Shown in pieces: positions 1 to 8,272 of a DNA stretch of 64,000 bases. The notes below the pieces were generated by a model. That model was given only the letters and a program-made list of their open reading frames with translations, searched no databases and was not told the DNA's origin. The DNA is taken from assembly GCA_963676345.2 (NCBI GenBank), contig CAXXTS010000005.1, positions 620,001 to 684,000 on the forward strand, written 5' to 3'. The position numbers and the translations under genes were made by a program. The stretch is from G963665925 sp963676345. GTDB lineage: Bacteria > Bacillota > Clostridia > Peptostreptococcales > Acidaminobacteraceae. Each line of letters begins with the position of its first letter. The stretch's first letter is position 1.

Positions 1-1551
1 ATTTTTACAGTTGTTCTTGATGAACAGATGAAGGAAGTCGCAAAGTACCCAGGTAATCAGATGTACAATATATATGATAATGTGATGATTACAGCTGGAA
101 CCGATGTTTATGAGTTTAAAGACTTAAGTGGTGCAGTGCTGGGCGAATTCCAAGACTATTATTATCTGGGAGATCATTTGTTTGACACAGGATATGGTCA
201 AATTATTGATACATCATCAGTAGACCCTTTGATGGGGACTGGTGAAGCCTTTAAGAAGAAATATGAGTACGATTTCTATTTCATTGACAACACAGGCCAA
301 GTGAGGCTTGATGTATCAGAATATGATGATGTTCGTCCTTTCTCAGAAGGCCTTGCAGTGGTAGAGAAGAATGGCAAATTTGGCTATATCAATCAGGAAG
401 GTCAACTGGTTATTCCAATAAAATATTTAGATGCAGATGACTTTGTTGATGGTTCTGCTTATGTTGAAACGATCACTGATTATAGATACATTGATACGGC
501 GGGCAATGAAGTTGAAAGTGCATATGACTATGACACAGTAGAAGAGAGTGAAAACTACTACGTTATTTCGACTGGATATTATGGCGATGAAGGCGTAGCT
601 GATCGTTCGTCTGGTAGAATTATACTTGAACCAAAATATTACAGTGTTTCGGATATGGGTGATGGCCTATTTGAAATCATGGACGAAAATTATAACTATG
701 GTTTCTTTAACGCTGAAGCAGGAAAACTTGTTGAGCCTCAATATTCTTATATTGAGTATATGGCACAAACAGGCGATATATATGTAGAAAACGATGCATA
801 TTTAAGCGGTGTCATTGATCCAGAAGGAAACACTGTACTTGAAATGATTTATGACAATATCAGTGTAGCGGGAACAAACTTATATACAGTAGAAGCAGAT
901 GGCTATTATGGTGTTGTTGATAAGTCTGGGACACCAATCGTAAAGCCGATGTATGATTACATTGACACGTTAATGCTCAATGATCGTGTTCTTGCAGTAT
1001 CAACTGAACTGGATTACCAAGCGCATTCTATGCTATATGACATGGAAAATGGCAAAATCATTACAGATGATATAGATGGATACATTTCAGATTACAGATC
1101 AGAAATTATTGTTGTTGAGACAAATTCTGGTGATACACAAGTCCTTGATTTCGAAGGTAATGAAATAATTGAAGTTGAAGACTACCTTTCTGAAATTGAC
1201 GGTGCATTTATGCTCTTTATGAAAGAAGATGGCACATATTACCTTGCTGATAAGGAAGGAACACGTTATTTAGAAGACAATGATTTTGATATGCTGTTCT
1301 TGCCTGTTGAAGATGAATACATTATCTATAGCAGCAATCAGAAATACGGGATTGTAAATCTCTCTGGTGAAAAGTCTTCAAATAAGACCTACAGCATAGT
1401 GAGTTATTTGAATTCAGGTGTGATGTCTTTCTTTGAAGATGATGCATTCGGTTATGTTTCTGTAGAAGGCGATAATATCATTGAGCCAGGAGCTTATGAC
1501 TTCCTCTACAATTTTACTGACGGTATGGGTCTAGTTATTAAAATGAAATAG
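1..1551 (+). CDS. WG-repeat protein, 5' end outside the window
   Basis: The reading frame is open from base 1 and the first ATG (base 28) has no ribosome binding site, so the gene is cut by the window edge. The visible part, about 516 residues, is a chain of WG/KWG-type beta repeats, for example EGLAVVEKNGKFGYINQEG near residue 110 and YYGVVDKSGTPIVKP near 300, each with the pattern 'G-[YV]-[IV]-[DN]-x-x-G' followed by Tyr/Asp-rich stretches. It is very acidic and aromatic. WG-repeat proteins are usually exported or surface-associated in Clostridia with unknown ligand; the signal peptide would lie upstream of the window. A Rho-independent terminator follows at 1590, so it ends its transcription unit. 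Family call is good; function is unknown. Confidence 0.85.
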   Translation: MFTVVLDEQMKEVAKYPGNQMYNIYDNVMITAGTDVYEFKDLSGAVLGEFQDYYYLGDHLFDTGYGQIIDTSSVDPLMGTGEAFKKKYEYDFYFIDNTGQVRLDVSEYDDVRPFSEGLAVVEKNGKFGYINQEGQLVIPIKYLDADDFVDGSAYVETITDYRYIDTAGNEVESAYDYDTVEESENYYVISTGYYGDEGVADRSSGRIILEPKYYSVSDMGDGLFEIMDENYNYGFFNAEAGKLVEPQYSYIEYMAQTGDIYVENDAYLSGVIDPEGNTVLEMIYDNISVAGTNLYTVEADGYYGVVDKSGTPIVKPMYDYIDTLMLNDRVLAVSTELDYQAHSMLYDMENGKIITDDIDGYISDYRSEIIVVETNSGDTQVLDFEGNEIIEVEDYLSEIDGAFMLFMKEDGTYYLADKEGTRYLEDNDFDMLFLPVEDEYIIYSSNQKYGIVNLSGEKSSNKTYSIVSYLNSGVMSFFEDDAFGYVSVEGDNIIEPGAYDFLYNFTDGMGLVIKMK

Positions 1552-1589
1552 GACATGTAGTAATTTATTGAGAAGAAACACTTTAAAAA

Positions 1590-1622
1590 GCGACCCCGCG
1601 TAAGGATGGGGTCGCTTCTATT
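1590..1622 (+). terminator. Rho-independent terminator after WG-repeat gene
   Basis: GCGACCCC (1590-1597) pairs with GGGGTCGC (1608-1615), 10-nt loop, followed by a mixed T-rich tail and preceded by AAAAA, so it may also work on the other strand. Confidence 0.8.
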
Positions 1623-1798
1623 ATTCAAAAATATGATAAGTACGGTTTGTTTCAAGGGTGAAATTTACAGAAAACGAAGAAAAACTAAAAAATATGGTAG
1701 ATGTGTACTATAATATAAAATGACGTGTCAGGTTTTCAAACTCTATGAGTTCGTGAAAGGAAAGCCTTTGTCATGAATAATGCTATAGGCAGGTTAAT

Positions 1799-2911
1799 AT
1801 GCAATTACTCATACTAAAGATCTTAATAGTTTTTGTCACTTTTATGCCGCAAACCTTTGCCGAGGAATCCGTAAATGAATTTGTTCTGAGTCCGTGTGAG
1901 GCGTGGGTGGAGGACAGACTGAGCCAAATGACACTTTCTGAAAAGATTGGACAGATGGTTTTAACTGGGCTTGACGCAGAAACACTTTCAGATGATGAAC
2001 GGCTCATGATACGGAGCGGTCAAGTTGGAGGCCTCATTTTTTTAAGACATAATGTAAGCTCCAAAGATCAGCTGCTGCATTTAATAGAAAGTGTGCCTGA
2101 TCAGAGTGAGATACCGCTCTTTCTTGCAGTCGATCAGGAAGGTGGGCGTGTTCAACGGCTCCCGCTTGATAAAAGCTCCTATCCAAATGCACTTAAAGTT
2201 GGAGAGACACCAGAAATGGCCTATTCATATGGACAAAATCTGGGCCTAGCCGTAAAAAGCTTTGGACTTAACTTGAATCTTGCACCAGTGATGGATGTGT
2301 ATAGCAACTCAGAAAATAAAGTGATAGGCAATAGAGCCTTTGGAAGGACACCTGAGCTGGTTTCAGAGGTAGCAACACAAGTAATGCGGGGCATCCAGAA
2401 TGAAGGTGTTATATCCTGTGTAAAGCACTTTCCTGGACATGGTGACACCTACACAGACTCACATGTGGGCCTACCCATTGTGTCACATAGTTTAGAGCGT
2501 TTGATGTCATTTGAATGGATACCCTTTAAGGCAGCAATAGATAGTGGAACAGATATGATTATGACAGCACATGTTCAGATTCCCGAGCTAGATCCACAGT
2601 ATCCTGCGACGCTTTCAAAAATCATTATTCAGGACTATCTAAGAGGTCAGTTGGCCTACGATGGAGTGGTCATAACAGATGATTTAGTAATGGGAGCGAT
2701 ATCTAAACGTTATAATTATCAAGAGGCTACTAAACTGGCTGTTGGAGCAGGCGTAGATATTTTACTTATTTCAGATAACGATTACGTAGATGAAATTCAA
2801 CATGCCCTTTACACAGCGGTTGGTAATGGTGAAATCAGCAAAGAACGTATAGACACATCACTAGAACGCATTCTTACACTCAAATATGCTTATCTTGTTG
2901 AAGACAAATAA
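1799..2911 (+). CDS. nagZ: Glycoside hydrolase family 3 beta-N-acetylhexosaminidase (NagZ-like)
   Basis: A 370-residue GH3 enzyme expected to remove terminal beta-N-acetylglucosamine from muropeptides or chitooligosaccharides during wall turnover. The NagZ signature KHFPGHGDT followed by DSH begins near residue 209; in this family the His of the flexible loop is the acid/base. The nucleophile Asp lies in ITDDLVMG near residue 295. VDQEGGRVQRL near 105 is also typical. The first 22 residues (MQLLILKILIVFVTFM...) form a signal peptide ending around TFA-EE, so it is exported, as in many Gram-positive NagZ proteins and unlike cytosolic E. coli NagZ. The start has only a weak AGGCAGG site; an out-of-frame ATG at 1774 runs into a stop. 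It appears monocistronic, with a shared convergent terminator downstream. Confidence 0.9.
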   Translation: MQLLILKILIVFVTFMPQTFAEESVNEFVLSPCEAWVEDRLSQMTLSEKIGQMVLTGLDAETLSDDERLMIRSGQVGGLIFLRHNVSSKDQLLHLIESVPDQSEIPLFLAVDQEGGRVQRLPLDKSSYPNALKVGETPEMAYSYGQNLGLAVKSFGLNLNLAPVMDVYSNSENKVIGNRAFGRTPELVSEVATQVMRGIQNEGVISCVKHFPGHGDTYTDSHVGLPIVSHSLERLMSFEWIPFKAAIDSGTDMIMTAHVQIPELDPQYPATLSKIIIQDYLRGQLAYDGVVITDDLVMGAISKRYNYQEATKLAVGAGVDILLISDNDYVDEIQHALYTAVGNGEISKERIDTSLERILTLKYAYLVEDK

Positions 2912-3035
2912 ACGCATTTATTCAGGACGGGTTAAGGCATAACTAGTTAGACCAGGATCCGTTAAAAAATATGGTTGAAGCGAAACCATTTAATATGTAT
3001 TCAATCATAAAATGGATTCATATAAATAATATAAA

Positions 3036-3085
3036 AAGCTGTCTTAGAATGAAGATAATTCGTAGTCATTCTAAGACAGCTTGTT
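3036..3085. terminator. Bidirectional terminator between convergent genes
   Basis: A 17-bp perfect stem, AAGCTGTCTTAGAATGA (3036-3052) with its complement (3066-3082), is flanked by A-rich and T-rich tracts. It serves both the nagZ-like gene and the minus-strand gene ending at 3152. Confidence 0.88.
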
Positions 3086-3151
3086 TTATTTCATATGTCT
3101 TATACGGTTTTCAAATCGGACTCAACTTAGTTGACTTTATAGCATGAGTCC

Positions 3152-4219
3152 TTATAACCCTCCAAATTTTTCAATGAGTTCTGAAAGGGGTAATACGTCC
3201 TCGTCTTCAATGCTTGGAATGTTAATTGAGTCAATTTGATTGAATTGACTCAGTGTATAAGTGAGTGCATAGTTTATGTCCATGTATGCATCTTCCATCT
3301 CTTCAACAGGAACAGACATATTGAAGTTGACCCACAAACGCTTAGGAATATTCAGGTTTGAAACACCAATTTGATAGGTTAGGTGTGTATCCTTTAACAT
3401 TTCATAAACTTCAACAAACTCAGGTTCTGAGAGTTTCTCAGGTGATTTAAAGGCTTCGATTTCCGCCTTAATCGATTCAATTTCTTCGTCGATATCAACC
3501 GTGATTTTATCTGGGTTCAGTTCAATTACAGATAAGACAAGGTCGTGGGCCTTTTCGTTATCGAGCATTTTCATAAGAACGTCGACATAGACATTAATCA
3601 GTGTATTCATATCCATATCGATTTCGATGACTTTAAGTGTTTGCGCATACCCATCAGCAACCATAGTGTAGTCATCAACATATTTGACATTTTCATCAGT
3701 AAAATACGTCATTAGGCTTGCTGCGGCTTCCTGCTGGAACTCTGGCATAAGGCTGTATACATCTTGCATGAAGTGATCAGGCAGTTTGAAATCGAAAAGT
3801 GTTTCTAAATCAGATGCTGCAATATGTATGTATTTACCGAAAATTGGGTACTTAATAATCATCGTATCATTTTCGAGGTAGGCTTCTATTTCGAAAGACA
3901 TACCGTTCATATCCAGAGTTTCTGTCAGGGCCATTTGATAGTTCTCAGGCTTCATAATAACATCAGAAACCAGTTCAACTTGCATATTGCTGTACATTTT
4001 GAAAACAGACTCAAGAAATTCAGGAATTTCTTCTTCACTTCGAATGGACATATCCACATGGCCCTCTACTTCTGCATGATAGGACTCCAGTGAAGTGCTT
4101 GCACTTAATAATTTAGAGATACGCTCATATGCGCTCATGTCAAAGAGCTGTGTAACCCCTAAGCCGATTAGGCATGTAATGAGTAGGATGGCGAGTGCGG
4201 CCATCGATTGTTTTTTCAT
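3152..4219 (-). CDS. Exported or membrane-anchored protein of unknown function
   Basis: I do not recognise this 355-residue protein. It starts with a basic stretch and one hydrophobic helix (residues 6-26, AALAILLITCLIGLGV), then a long hydrophilic, acidic domain with no further membrane segment, so it is probably outside the cell and attached by an uncleaved anchor. An ITC triplet lies in the hydrophobic segment, but Thr before Cys makes a lipobox doubtful. The body alternates predicted beta and helical stretches and has few Gly and one Cys, somewhat like clostridial lipid-binding or YtkA/DUF-type secreted proteins, but no motif is decisive. The start is supported by an AGGAGG site 7 nt upstream. 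It stands alone between a convergent terminator and a divergent receiver-domain gene. Confidence 0.75.
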   Translation of the reverse strand: MKKQSMAALAILLITCLIGLGVTQLFDMSAYERISKLLSASTSLESYHAEVEGHVDMSIRSEEEIPEFLESVFKMYSNMQVELVSDVIMKPENYQMALTETLDMNGMSFEIEAYLENDTMIIKYPIFGKYIHIAASDLETLFDFKLPDHFMQDVYSLMPEFQQEAAASLMTYFTDENVKYVDDYTMVADGYAQTLKVIEIDMDMNTLINVYVDVLMKMLDNEKAHDLVLSVIELNPDKITVDIDEEIESIKAEIEAFKSPEKLSEPEFVEVYEMLKDTHLTYQIGVSNLNIPKRLWVNFNMSVPVEEMEDAYMDINYALTYTLSQFNQIDSINIPSIEDEDVLPLSELIEKFGGL

Positions 4220-4399
4220 GTGTTTCCTCCTATAGCTGATATATTGAGTTCGTACTGTGACTTTAGTACTAATTTTCCATCCGAAAACAGAAAGAAAAAA
4301 AAGGGGTTTTTAAATCTATGACGAATGGATAAATATGTGATACATGATATCATTATATACGTACAGTGTGATGGTTCGGTGTACAAGAAGGGGTTTCTT

Positions 4400-4759
4400 A
4401 TGCAGATTTTGCACTTAGAGTATAGTGCTTTTTTCAGAAAGATTATTCATGATATGCTTATAGAATCTGGCTATAATGCAATATCTACAAAAAGCGGGCA
4501 TGATGCATACAAGGTTTTAGCCAAGGATGATATTGATGTTATCATTACAGGTCTTGAGCTTGCAGATATGACAGGTGAAGAAATCATTGAAGAACTGAGG
4601 GGATCAAAGTATCAAGATATCCCTATTGTTGTTATTACAGCTTCTGATATGGCTGAAGTACGTCAACGCCTAAAAGGGGTTTTTATTGACGACTTTATAC
4701 TAAAACCGCAATTGACACAGGAACGACTTGAAGATGTTATTCATAGAGTAACACACTAA
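4400..4759 (+). CDS. Degenerate response-regulator receiver domain protein
   Basis: A stand-alone receiver-like protein of 119 residues. The start at 4400 (MQILHLEYS) is chosen because AAGGGG sits 7 nt upstream; an in-frame ATG at 4325 would add 25 residues with no family match and no binding site. The fold signature is clear (beta1 ILHLE, IPIVVITAS, FILKPQ with the conserved Lys-Pro), but key residues are missing: the acidic pair after beta1 is Leu-Glu and the phospho-acceptor Asp in the beta3 loop is Gly (DVIITGLELADMTG against the usual DLVLLDxxMPxxDG). It therefore probably cannot be phosphorylated normally and may act as a constitutive or ligand-gated interaction domain. No kinase or output domain is adjacent. 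Repeat element A follows directly. Confidence 0.85.
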   Translation: MQILHLEYSAFFRKIIHDMLIESGYNAISTKSGHDAYKVLAKDDIDVIITGLELADMTGEEIIEELRGSKYQDIPIVVITASDMAEVRQRLKGVFIDDFILKPQLTQERLEDVIHRVTH

Positions 4760-4823
4760 GAAAAATTCACAAAGCTTGTGTGAAAAATCAATTTGAAAAT
4801 GGAACTGTCAACAAATATTTTTG

Positions 4824-5291
4824 CTTTCCGCGAAAAACAAAGAACAGCAGGAATACAAAAGGACAGCCTTAGAAGTGTGCTCGTACACTTCTAAGGCTGT
4901 CCTTTTGTATTCCTATTGGGCGCGTTTCGCGACCAAGGCAATCGAAGATTGCATGGTGCTGTTCAATAAAAACGAAGCGTTTCGCGACCAAGGCAATCGA
5001 AGATTGCATGGTGCTGTTCAATAAAAACGAAGCGTTTCGCGACCAAGGCAATCGAAGATTGCATGGTGCTGTTCAATAAAAACGAAGCGTTTCGCGACCA
5101 AGGCAATCGAAGATTGCATGGTGCTGTTCAAAAAAACGAAGCGTTTCGCGACCAAGGCAATCGAGGATTGCATGGTGCTGTTCAATAAAAACGAAGCGTT
5201 TCGCGACCAAGGCAATCGAAGATTGCATGGTGCTGTTCAATAAAAACGAAGCGTTTCGCGACCAAGGCAATCGAAGATTGCATGGTGCTGT
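4824..5291 (+). repeat. Hairpin-plus-array element A
   Basis: Copy A of a non-coding family seen six times in this window. Order: 5' box TTTCCGCGAAAAACAAAG (4825-4842); GAACAGCA (4842-4849); a perfect 29-bp hairpin (4850-4878 with 4885-4913, 6-nt loop); linker GGGCGCGTTTCGCGACC; then seven tandem modules. Each module ends with TGCTGTTC, the exact complement of GAACAGCA, so the element could close on itself. Unlike the other copies there is no convincing terminator just upstream (only a weak hairpin at 4766-4784). Short open frames on both strands here are products of the repeat. Confidence 0.85.
4922..5291 (+). repeat. Tandem array of element A, seven copies of 54-55 bp
   Basis: Units start at 4922, 4977, 5032, 5087, 5141, 5196 and 5251. 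Each contains GCGTTTCGCGACCA, a small hairpin CAATC-gaa-GATTG nested in ACCA...TGGT, then TGCTGTTC and an A-rich spacer. Units are nearly identical (one loses a base in the A-tract, one has gaggattg), so expansion is recent. Confidence 0.92.
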
Positions 5292-5379
5292 TTGCAGATT
5301 ACAGAGTAGGGCGACCAATTGCAGAAAATGCTGACGCCTGCCCTTTTGTGGGTATAAAACACATGGGGAGTGTGAATTT

Positions 5380-8202
5380 ATGAGACGAAAGACGCTTATA
5401 ACTGCATATTATTACATGATTGGCCTTTATACAGCGGTTCTATTTGGGCTGGGTTTTGCCGTGTTTAATATAAAAGTAGGGGCCCAGCGGCTCCCGCTTA
5501 TTTATGTTCTCTTCCCATTTTTAGATGCACTTACAGCGGTTATGATGGTTAAACTCATTACCCGCCACGGGTTAAAACGCTTTTATACCGTTTTTTATAC
5601 GATAATTGGTGCTGCCCACCTGCTCCTGATTCCAGTACTTATGCACTATTTCGATTCTACTTTTATATATGGCGTAATGCTTGTGGTCATGGTAGCCCTT
5701 AGTGAAAACCTGCTTTTTACCAGAACCTACTTAGTTCAAGATGTGTTCAATCTGGAAGAACTTAGAAAGTGGATTCCGATCGCAATCAGCTATGGTGCAG
5801 TAGGCGCTCTAACCGGCGGACTTGTGCTCAGAGTACTTGAAGGTAGAATTAGCAGTGGACTCATTTTTCTTTTGATTTATCCACTCGTCTTTGTTTCGGC
5901 TTTTTTAGCGCTTAAGCTATTAAAAACATCAAGTGCTGAGACAAGTGAAATTTTTTCAAAACGGCGGGTGACTGTGCGTTCTATATGGAACTACACAACG
6001 GGTCAAGTGTTTCTACCAATGCTCATCGCTTGTGTAGCACTTATTGCCATTTCAGACACCATTAACGAATATCTATTTCATGTGTATTCAACCAACCTCT
6101 TATCAAGCATTGAGGGATTGACTGGATTTTTAGGTATTTTTCTAGCGGTGCGTTATAGTTTGGACTTAATACTCAATGTCTTTGTCTATCAGCGTCTTGT
6201 GAAGAAAATTGGTTCTCTCAATATCATGCCCACCCTGCTTTTTTTGGCAGCTGCTGGTTTATTTATCATACGTCTTTCACAAGGCGGGCTTTTATTTGCC
6301 TTAATAGGACGCGTTGTTTCCACAGTTGCTGTAATTGGAATGCTTCTTTACTTACTGGAGGTCTTTTATCAGTTGCTTGATCCACTTTATAGACCCTCAT
6401 TGGTGACACTTGTAGGTTATATTGATGCATTTTCAGGCTATGCAATAGGAGGCGGGATATTACTCTTTCACACAGCAGGCATGCTTTCGACAGATGTAAT
6501 AATTGTGAGTGTAAGTATTTTATTAGGTGCTTTGGCACTGGCGTGGGTTAAGAACAGGAGAGGATTTATAGATGTACTCAATGCATCACAAAGTGTTGCT
6601 CTGGGATCTTCTGTTGAAGAACTCATAGGACAGAGTGATACCACAGGACTGCTTGAAAACTTACTTGAAAAAGCGCGGTTTGGAAGTCGCTCAGAAAGAC
6701 TGTTTCTATTTTATGCGATTAAAAAGAAACCTGTACAGACTCAAGTGGAGTGGCTCAATAAACTATTTGATATATCTGAAATGGAAATACGGGTTACCAT
6801 TTTAGAACATGTTTTTGAAAATAAAATTTTTAGTTTTACGCCAGACCTGTATCCGCATGAGCTAACAGATACATTCAAAAACTGGCTGATGGTCAAATGT
6901 TTTGTGAATTATCCTCAAATGAAAGAAAGCCATTTATTTGAAGGTTTAAAAGAGATTGTACAGGATACAAGACCTTCAGAGACCCTTGTGCAGTATATGA
7001 AAAGCTATATGTTTGAGGCAGATAGGCGTGTCTATTTTTTGATACTAAAAACCATTCGAGCGCGTAATAGGCTTGAAGATGACATGCTGCTCAATGAGAT
7101 CATAAAGTCTTATGAACATTTAGAAAAGGCCTATCATCTGCAGTGGTTTGAAGAAGGGCATTTATCCACTCCTGCGGTGATGGCGGCTTATGATGAAAAG
7201 CTGGGCTATAATGCACTGCACACCTTTGTTGAGCAAATAGATTACGATACTCTAAAGGATGTAGTTGGCGCTTATAGCGTAGAAGTATTAGAAAGAGAAC
7301 TCACAGGTCAGACTATTTTTGAACTGCTCTGTCTGGCAGAGAGCAAATGCATTTATGAAGGCGCTGAAAAAAGAGCTGCCGCACTTATGGACATTCTCGA
7401 GTACCTTTTAAACTGCATTGAAAGCGTTAATGAAACCCATCATACTGCTGACCTTGTACTGTTTGAACTTCACAAAGTACGGTTCATGACTGAGGCTGTT
7501 TTGGTCAATCAAATTTTAGCAGAAAGCAAATTGAGTTTGACTGCAAGCACCTATTCATACATTATCAGTCCTAAGAGAAAACCTGTTCTTCTTGAAATGC
7601 TCAGGGGCGGACGTAAAGGTAAATGGGTTCAGAAAGTCATTGGAATGCTTGAGAAAGACAATGATACGGCTCGCATTGAAACGGGCCATAGAACATTTGA
7701 TATAGGTGACAAAAATAGGTGGATTCAAACTTTGATGGATTATAACAGAGGTGGTTATGTGAACGAGGAAAAAAGAAAAGAAATTGATTTTATGATTGCC
7801 TTAAAATCGATACCCATGTTTGAGACACTGGACATTGATACACTAAAAAAATTGTCAGAAATTGTGACGGTAGGTTATTTGAGTTCTGGGGACACAATTG
7901 TTCAAAAGGGAGAACGCGGCAAAAAGTTCTATGTACTGATGAAAGGTCGCGCTGCAGTCTACTTGAATGAGAAAGATCCAGCTATTGCGGGAATAGAACA
8001 AGGGGAGATGATTGGAGAACTGGGGCTGATCAATAATGATATTCGAACAGCAACGGTCAAGGCGGATGGCCCAGTAGAGCTTTTATCCATGGATGGAGAC
8101 GCATTCCTTGAACTCCTAAAGAAGAATTCAGCAATTAGCATGTCCGTTATTAAGATGCTGTCACTCAGACTGACTGATATGCTTAAGACGCGGGGGCGCT
8201 AG
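5380..8202 (+). CDS. Multi-pass membrane carrier (NTT/MFS-like) with C-terminal cyclic-nucleotide-binding domain
   Basis: A 940-residue three-part protein. Residues 1-390 hold about 12 hydrophobic helices, resembling the ATP:ADP antiporter (NTT) and MFS superfamily. Residues 400-795 are soluble and helix-rich, consistent with HEAT-like repeats. Residues 800-940 are a cNMP-binding domain: SIPMFETLDIDTLKKLSEIV, then SGDTIVQKGERGKKFYVLMKG and the phosphate-binding cassette GEMIGELGLINNDIRTATV with the expected Gly-Glu and Arg. NTT-HEAT-cNMP architectures are known in some bacteria, where the transported substrate is mostly untested. I infer an inner-membrane protein gated or scaffolded by a nucleotide; substrate unknown. 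GGGGAG precedes the ATG. It follows element A and lies 70 bp before topB. Confidence 0.75.
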   Translation: MRRKTLITAYYYMIGLYTAVLFGLGFAVFNIKVGAQRLPLIYVLFPFLDALTAVMMVKLITRHGLKRFYTVFYTIIGAAHLLLIPVLMHYFDSTFIYGVMLVVMVALSENLLFTRTYLVQDVFNLEELRKWIPIAISYGAVGALTGGLVLRVLEGRISSGLIFLLIYPLVFVSAFLALKLLKTSSAETSEIFSKRRVTVRSIWNYTTGQVFLPMLIACVALIAISDTINEYLFHVYSTNLLSSIEGLTGFLGIFLAVRYSLDLILNVFVYQRLVKKIGSLNIMPTLLFLAAAGLFIIRLSQGGLLFALIGRVVSTVAVIGMLLYLLEVFYQLLDPLYRPSLVTLVGYIDAFSGYAIGGGILLFHTAGMLSTDVIIVSVSILLGALALAWVKNRRGFIDVLNASQSVALGSSVEELIGQSDTTGLLENLLEKARFGSRSERLFLFYAIKKKPVQTQVEWLNKLFDISEMEIRVTILEHVFENKIFSFTPDLYPHELTDTFKNWLMVKCFVNYPQMKESHLFEGLKEIVQDTRPSETLVQYMKSYMFEADRRVYFLILKTIRARNRLEDDMLLNEIIKSYEHLEKAYHLQWFEEGHLSTPAVMAAYDEKLGYNALHTFVEQIDYDTLKDVVGAYSVEVLERELTGQTIFELLCLAESKCIYEGAEKRAAALMDILEYLLNCIESVNETHHTADLVLFELHKVRFMTEAVLVNQILAESKLSLTASTYSYIISPKRKPVLLEMLRGGRKGKWVQKVIGMLEKDNDTARIETGHRTFDIGDKNRWIQTLMDYNRGGYVNEEKRKEIDFMIALKSIPMFETLDIDTLKKLSEIVTVGYLSSGDTIVQKGERGKKFYVLMKGRAAVYLNEKDPAIAGIEQGEMIGELGLINNDIRTATVKADGPVELLSMDGDAFLELLKKNSAISMSVIKMLSLRLTDMLKTRGR

Positions 8203-8272
8203 GGTAAATTACATGACTGTGGTATGATGTTTAGAGTATTAAAATGACTATAGAATAAAGAAAGGCAGTTCA

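Noticed and set aside
4325..4399. Longer start for the receiver-domain gene
   Set aside because: The 25 extra residues have no family match and the ATG at 4325 has no binding site, while AAGGGG fits the ATG at 4400.
4922..5291. CRISPR array
   Set aside because: Units of 54-55 bp are contiguous and near-identical throughout, with no unique spacers and no cas genes. The same holds for the arrays at 39505 and 44421.
4869..5318. Several open frames on both strands across element A
   Set aside because: They are made only of translated repeat units, have no ribosome binding sites, and exist on both strands because the unit lacks stops.
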